Source of the DNA: Deltaproteobacteria bacterium
Lineage (GTDB): Bacteria; Desulfobacterota; Desulfobacteria; Desulfobacterales; BuS5
DNA length: 15,294 nt
Assembly (NCBI GenBank): GCA_021157555.1
Contig: JAGGWL010000340.1
Span: 1-15,294 of the forward strand
Reading direction: 5' to 3'
Every line of letters begins with the position of its first letter. The stretch's first letter is position 1. The notes below the pieces were generated by a model. The model worked only from the letters and a program-made list of their open reading frames with translations. It searched no databases and had not been told where the DNA came from. The translations under genes and the position numbers were made by a program. Of this stretch, positions 13,625 to 15,294 are shown piece by piece.

Positions 13625-14194
13625 TTAATAGGGGTGAAATTCTCGAATTTGATACAAGGGTTTTTTAGTTTCTTTATCGATTTCCGTAAAGTTTTTATGG
13701 TACTCGGTGACTTTAAAAAGCCCCATAAACTGATTACAAAGAGGATGTCCTGCCTCAATCCAGCCTACGATGCCGTCCTTATACCACCATACGTTGGTGT
13801 AACCATATTCTGTCAGTCGTTCCCCTACGTAAGCCCCTCGTTTATGTGTTCTGCACCACACCACAATTTTAGCGTCTTTATTTTTGATTTTTTTTGGAAA
13901 AGTATACATATGACCGGCATGGATATGGTCCGTGCCGGCAATGTGAGCGGCATAAAATTCAGGATGAGTTCGGAGATCAACCAAATAAGCATCTTCCTGT
14001 CCGGCCATGACCTTGTCGTAAAGTTTTTTAAATTGCTGAACATTTAGCTGACGTTCCGCAGAAAAAACTTTCGTCGCCTTTTCCCATGCTTTTTTTTCAT
14101 TGGCTTTGAGCATCGCTGAATCGTCGGCCGAACCAAAACCAACTGCACCAAAGATAAATGCAACAACAATTGTGAAAATGAACAATTTTTTCAT
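13625..14194 (-). CDS. Exported rhodanese-domain protein
   Basis: A 189-residue protein with a clear signal peptide (MKKLF, hydrophobic 4-20, likely cleavage after FGSA at residue 23), so it is expected in the periplasm. A single rhodanese domain follows (about 50-155): LVDLRTHPEF (71-80), HIAGTDHIHAGH (84-95) and the active-site loop VVWCRTHKRG with the catalytic cysteine C114 and a six-residue loop CRTHKR. Such domains carry sulfur as a persulfide or bind thiols; the substrate is unknown. A C-terminal extension of about 35 residues (from GLFKVTEYHKNF) is not part of the core fold. A near-perfect ribosome site aaggaggt lies six bases before the ATG. It lies 27 bases downstream of the broken DUF2950 gene on the same strand and could be read from the same promoter. 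Confidence 0.9.
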   Translation of the reverse strand: MKKLFIFTIVVAFIFGAVGFGSADDSAMLKANEKKAWEKATKVFSAERQLNVQQFKKLYDKVMAGQEDAYLVDLRTHPEFYAAHIAGTDHIHAGHMYTFPKKIKNKDAKIVVWCRTHKRGAYVGERLTEYGYTNVWWYKDGIVGWIEAGHPLCNQFMGLFKVTEYHKNFTEIDKETKKPLYQIREFHPY

Positions 14195-14220
14195 ACTCTT
14201 ACCTCCTTTTAAAAAATTAT

Positions 14221-14674
14221 TTATAATTCTACGAAAGTCTCTAATACCCTTTTCCAGGTATTGTCGGGATCGAAAATTTTTATAGCCTCAGATATAAGCG
14301 TCGTATCCTTTCCAAGATTTTTTTCATAAATGGCCCCCTCCTGGTTCATAATAAAGGTCATGACACCTGAATTTTCGTATTCCGATGGATATGCGACCAG
14401 CGCAAAGCCTAAAAGCATCTTCCCTTTAACCACATAATCGTACGCGCCTCCCTGGCCCCAGAATAGCGAGTATCTCTTCCATGTCATTTGTCCTTATTGC
14501 AGTGACCAAAGATTTCACCGCCTTTTCCGGCGAGGAAAAGCTGCGCTGCGGTATGCCTCCGGCATGCGAAGATGGAACTGCACAGATCAAGAACAGAGTG
14601 CCGGAAATAAGGAAAGCCAGCACAGTCAACCAACCTTCCTTATTGTTCTTCTTATATAATGCAATACTATTCAT
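14221..14674 (-). pseudogene. DUF2950 family protein with internal deletion and frameshift
   Basis: Two pieces of one family member lie in different frames. The N-terminal piece from 14674 has a signal peptide (hydrophobic about 15-33, likely cleavage after SSHA), then SFSSPEKAVKSLVTAIRTND and ILAILGPG, the usual start of DUF2950. The C-terminal piece, in the frame shifted by one base, runs from GGAYDYVVKGKM through GFALVAYPSEY, SGVMTFIMNQEG and YEKNLG to a stop at 14221-14223, the usual end of the family. The pieces meet near 14448-14458. Intact members are about 300 residues, so roughly 190-200 central residues are missing; this is a family-length estimate. The function of DUF2950 is unknown, though it is exported and typically follows a DUF3300 gene, as here (49-base gap). 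The ribosome site (aggggg) remains, but the product would be a short truncated peptide. Confidence 0.8.
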
Positions 14675-14723
14675 TTTTCCCCCTAAAAATTCGCTACCGT
14701 TCTTTTGGTCTGCTATCTTGGCG

Positions 14724-15294
14724 TCAACTGCCTTTACCTATACTCCGGGAGCCGCCGTCTTGGCGCTGTGTTTTTTCAGCCTTATGTCCCGTGTCTCCCC
14801 CGTGACGGCTTTGCATTCCGCGTTTGCTTGCTCTTCGTTCAAACCATCCGTTGCCGACGCCATTAAAGGGATTATTCCGGCCTTCAGGTATATGAAGTTT
14901 TTTGCTCTTGAGCCTTGCTCTGGTTGTGACAGCCTTTTTCCGTCGTTCCTCATAGCTCTGAATCCTTTTACGTTCAGTTCTTATCCGGGGTTCAGCCTCT
15001 GTTGCCCGGCGTTTGATGGATCTGACAGACGGTTTAATTGTCCTTGTTTTATAGTCTCTTACCGGGTACCCTCGTATTCCCGGAGCAGACACATTTCTTT
15101 GTGCTGGTTTATGTCTGAATACTTCACTGGTTCTTCTGTCCCTGTAAGCGACGCCTCTTCTGTGTATAGGATCATGCCGCCAGAAATACCGTTCGGAATA
15201 ATGCTTTTTGCGGAATCTGTGGAATCGTCTGGTTTTATTCACGTCTATATAAATATAGTTCCTGTGCCAGTCGAACCAGCTCCATGAAAATAAA
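14724..15294 (-). CDS. DUF3300 family protein, C-terminal part (5' end beyond the window)
   Basis: The reading frame is open from the window edge (first full codon at 15293) to the stop at 14724-14726, giving 189 residues of the C-terminal part. A GTG at 15242 is internal and not the start, because upstream codons in the same frame give family-like WSWFDWHRNYIYIDVNK. Other family features are FWRHDPIHRRGVAYRD and the tail FNGVGNGWFERRASKRG. The segment is very rich in arginine and lysine and low in hydrophobic residues, as is usual for the disordered tail of this exported family of unknown function. It precedes the DUF2950 gene in the same orientation, the usual two-gene arrangement. The conserved N-terminal domain and signal peptide lie outside the window. 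Its DNA is visibly more GC-rich than the rest of the window. Confidence 0.8.
   Translation of the reverse strand, partial: LFSWSWFDWHRNYIYIDVNKTRRFHRFRKKHYSERYFWRHDPIHRRGVAYRDRRTSEVFRHKPAQRNVSAPGIRGYPVRDYKTRTIKPSVRSIKRRATEAEPRIRTERKRIQSYEERRKKAVTTRARLKSKKLHIPEGRNNPFNGVGNGWFERRASKRGMQSRHGGDTGHKAEKTQRQDGGSRSIGKGS

Noticed and set aside
14724..15242. GTG at 15242 as the start of the DUF3300 gene
   Set aside because: The frame continues upstream to the window edge with family-like residues, so the true start is outside.
14481..15287. A 268-codon open frame on the plus strand
   Set aside because: It runs antisense to the DUF3300 and DUF2950 genes, which have clear family similarity; the open frame follows from their codon composition and its product is not protein-like.

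Overview
The window looks like a piece of a fairly AT-rich, anaerobic, Gram-negative bacterium, most likely a sulfate-reducer-type deltaproteobacterium (Desulfobacterota, Desulfobacterales-like). This is inference. It rests on a tungsten/molybdenum aldehyde:ferredoxin oxidoreductase, a tryptophanyl-tRNA synthetase with a four-cysteine Fe-S motif, a rubredoxin-DUF2231 membrane fusion, an Aquifex/Geobacter-style DHH-CBS-tRNA nucleotidyltransferase fusion, and a DUF3300-DUF2950 pair.

Layout. 1-1179: a PIF1-like helicase gene on the minus strand that lost its C-terminal half at a sharp junction near position 152, beyond which unrelated sequence begins. 1227-2963 (minus): aldehyde:ferredoxin oxidoreductase. 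2964-3566: a gene-free, AT-rich stretch with a 9-bp tandem repeat, a 31-bp tandem duplication and a weak inverted repeat. 3567-4175 (plus): rubredoxin-DUF2231 fusion. 4272-8646 (minus): a three-gene run, DHH-CBS-nucleotidyltransferase, site-2 protease, then trpS. 8647-8850: a divergent intergenic region holding an 86-bp imperfect palindrome. 8851-12322 (plus): a purN-like formyltransferase, thrS and a stand-alone pyruvate kinase C-terminal-domain gene with a good promoter. 12553-13482 (plus): a multi-pass membrane protein I do not recognise. 13625-15294 (minus): a periplasmic rhodanese, a DUF2950 gene with a large internal deletion, and the 3' part of a DUF3300 gene running off the window.

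How the genes fit together. Most of the window is housekeeping: tRNA maturation (nucleotidyltransferase), tRNA charging (trpS, thrS) and purine synthesis (purN-like). Redox genes typical of an anaerobe (AOR, rubredoxin fusion, rhodanese) lie among them. Signs of genome decay and mobile sequence are visible: two broken genes, tandem duplications, and a dispersed hairpin-forming repeat (core taaggaacggggac) present at four intergenic sites. I see no CRISPR array, rRNA, tRNA, complete insertion sequence or obvious defence system. The most unusual items are the dispersed repeat family, the Fe-S-type TrpRS, the two gene-breaking junctions and the unknown membrane protein.
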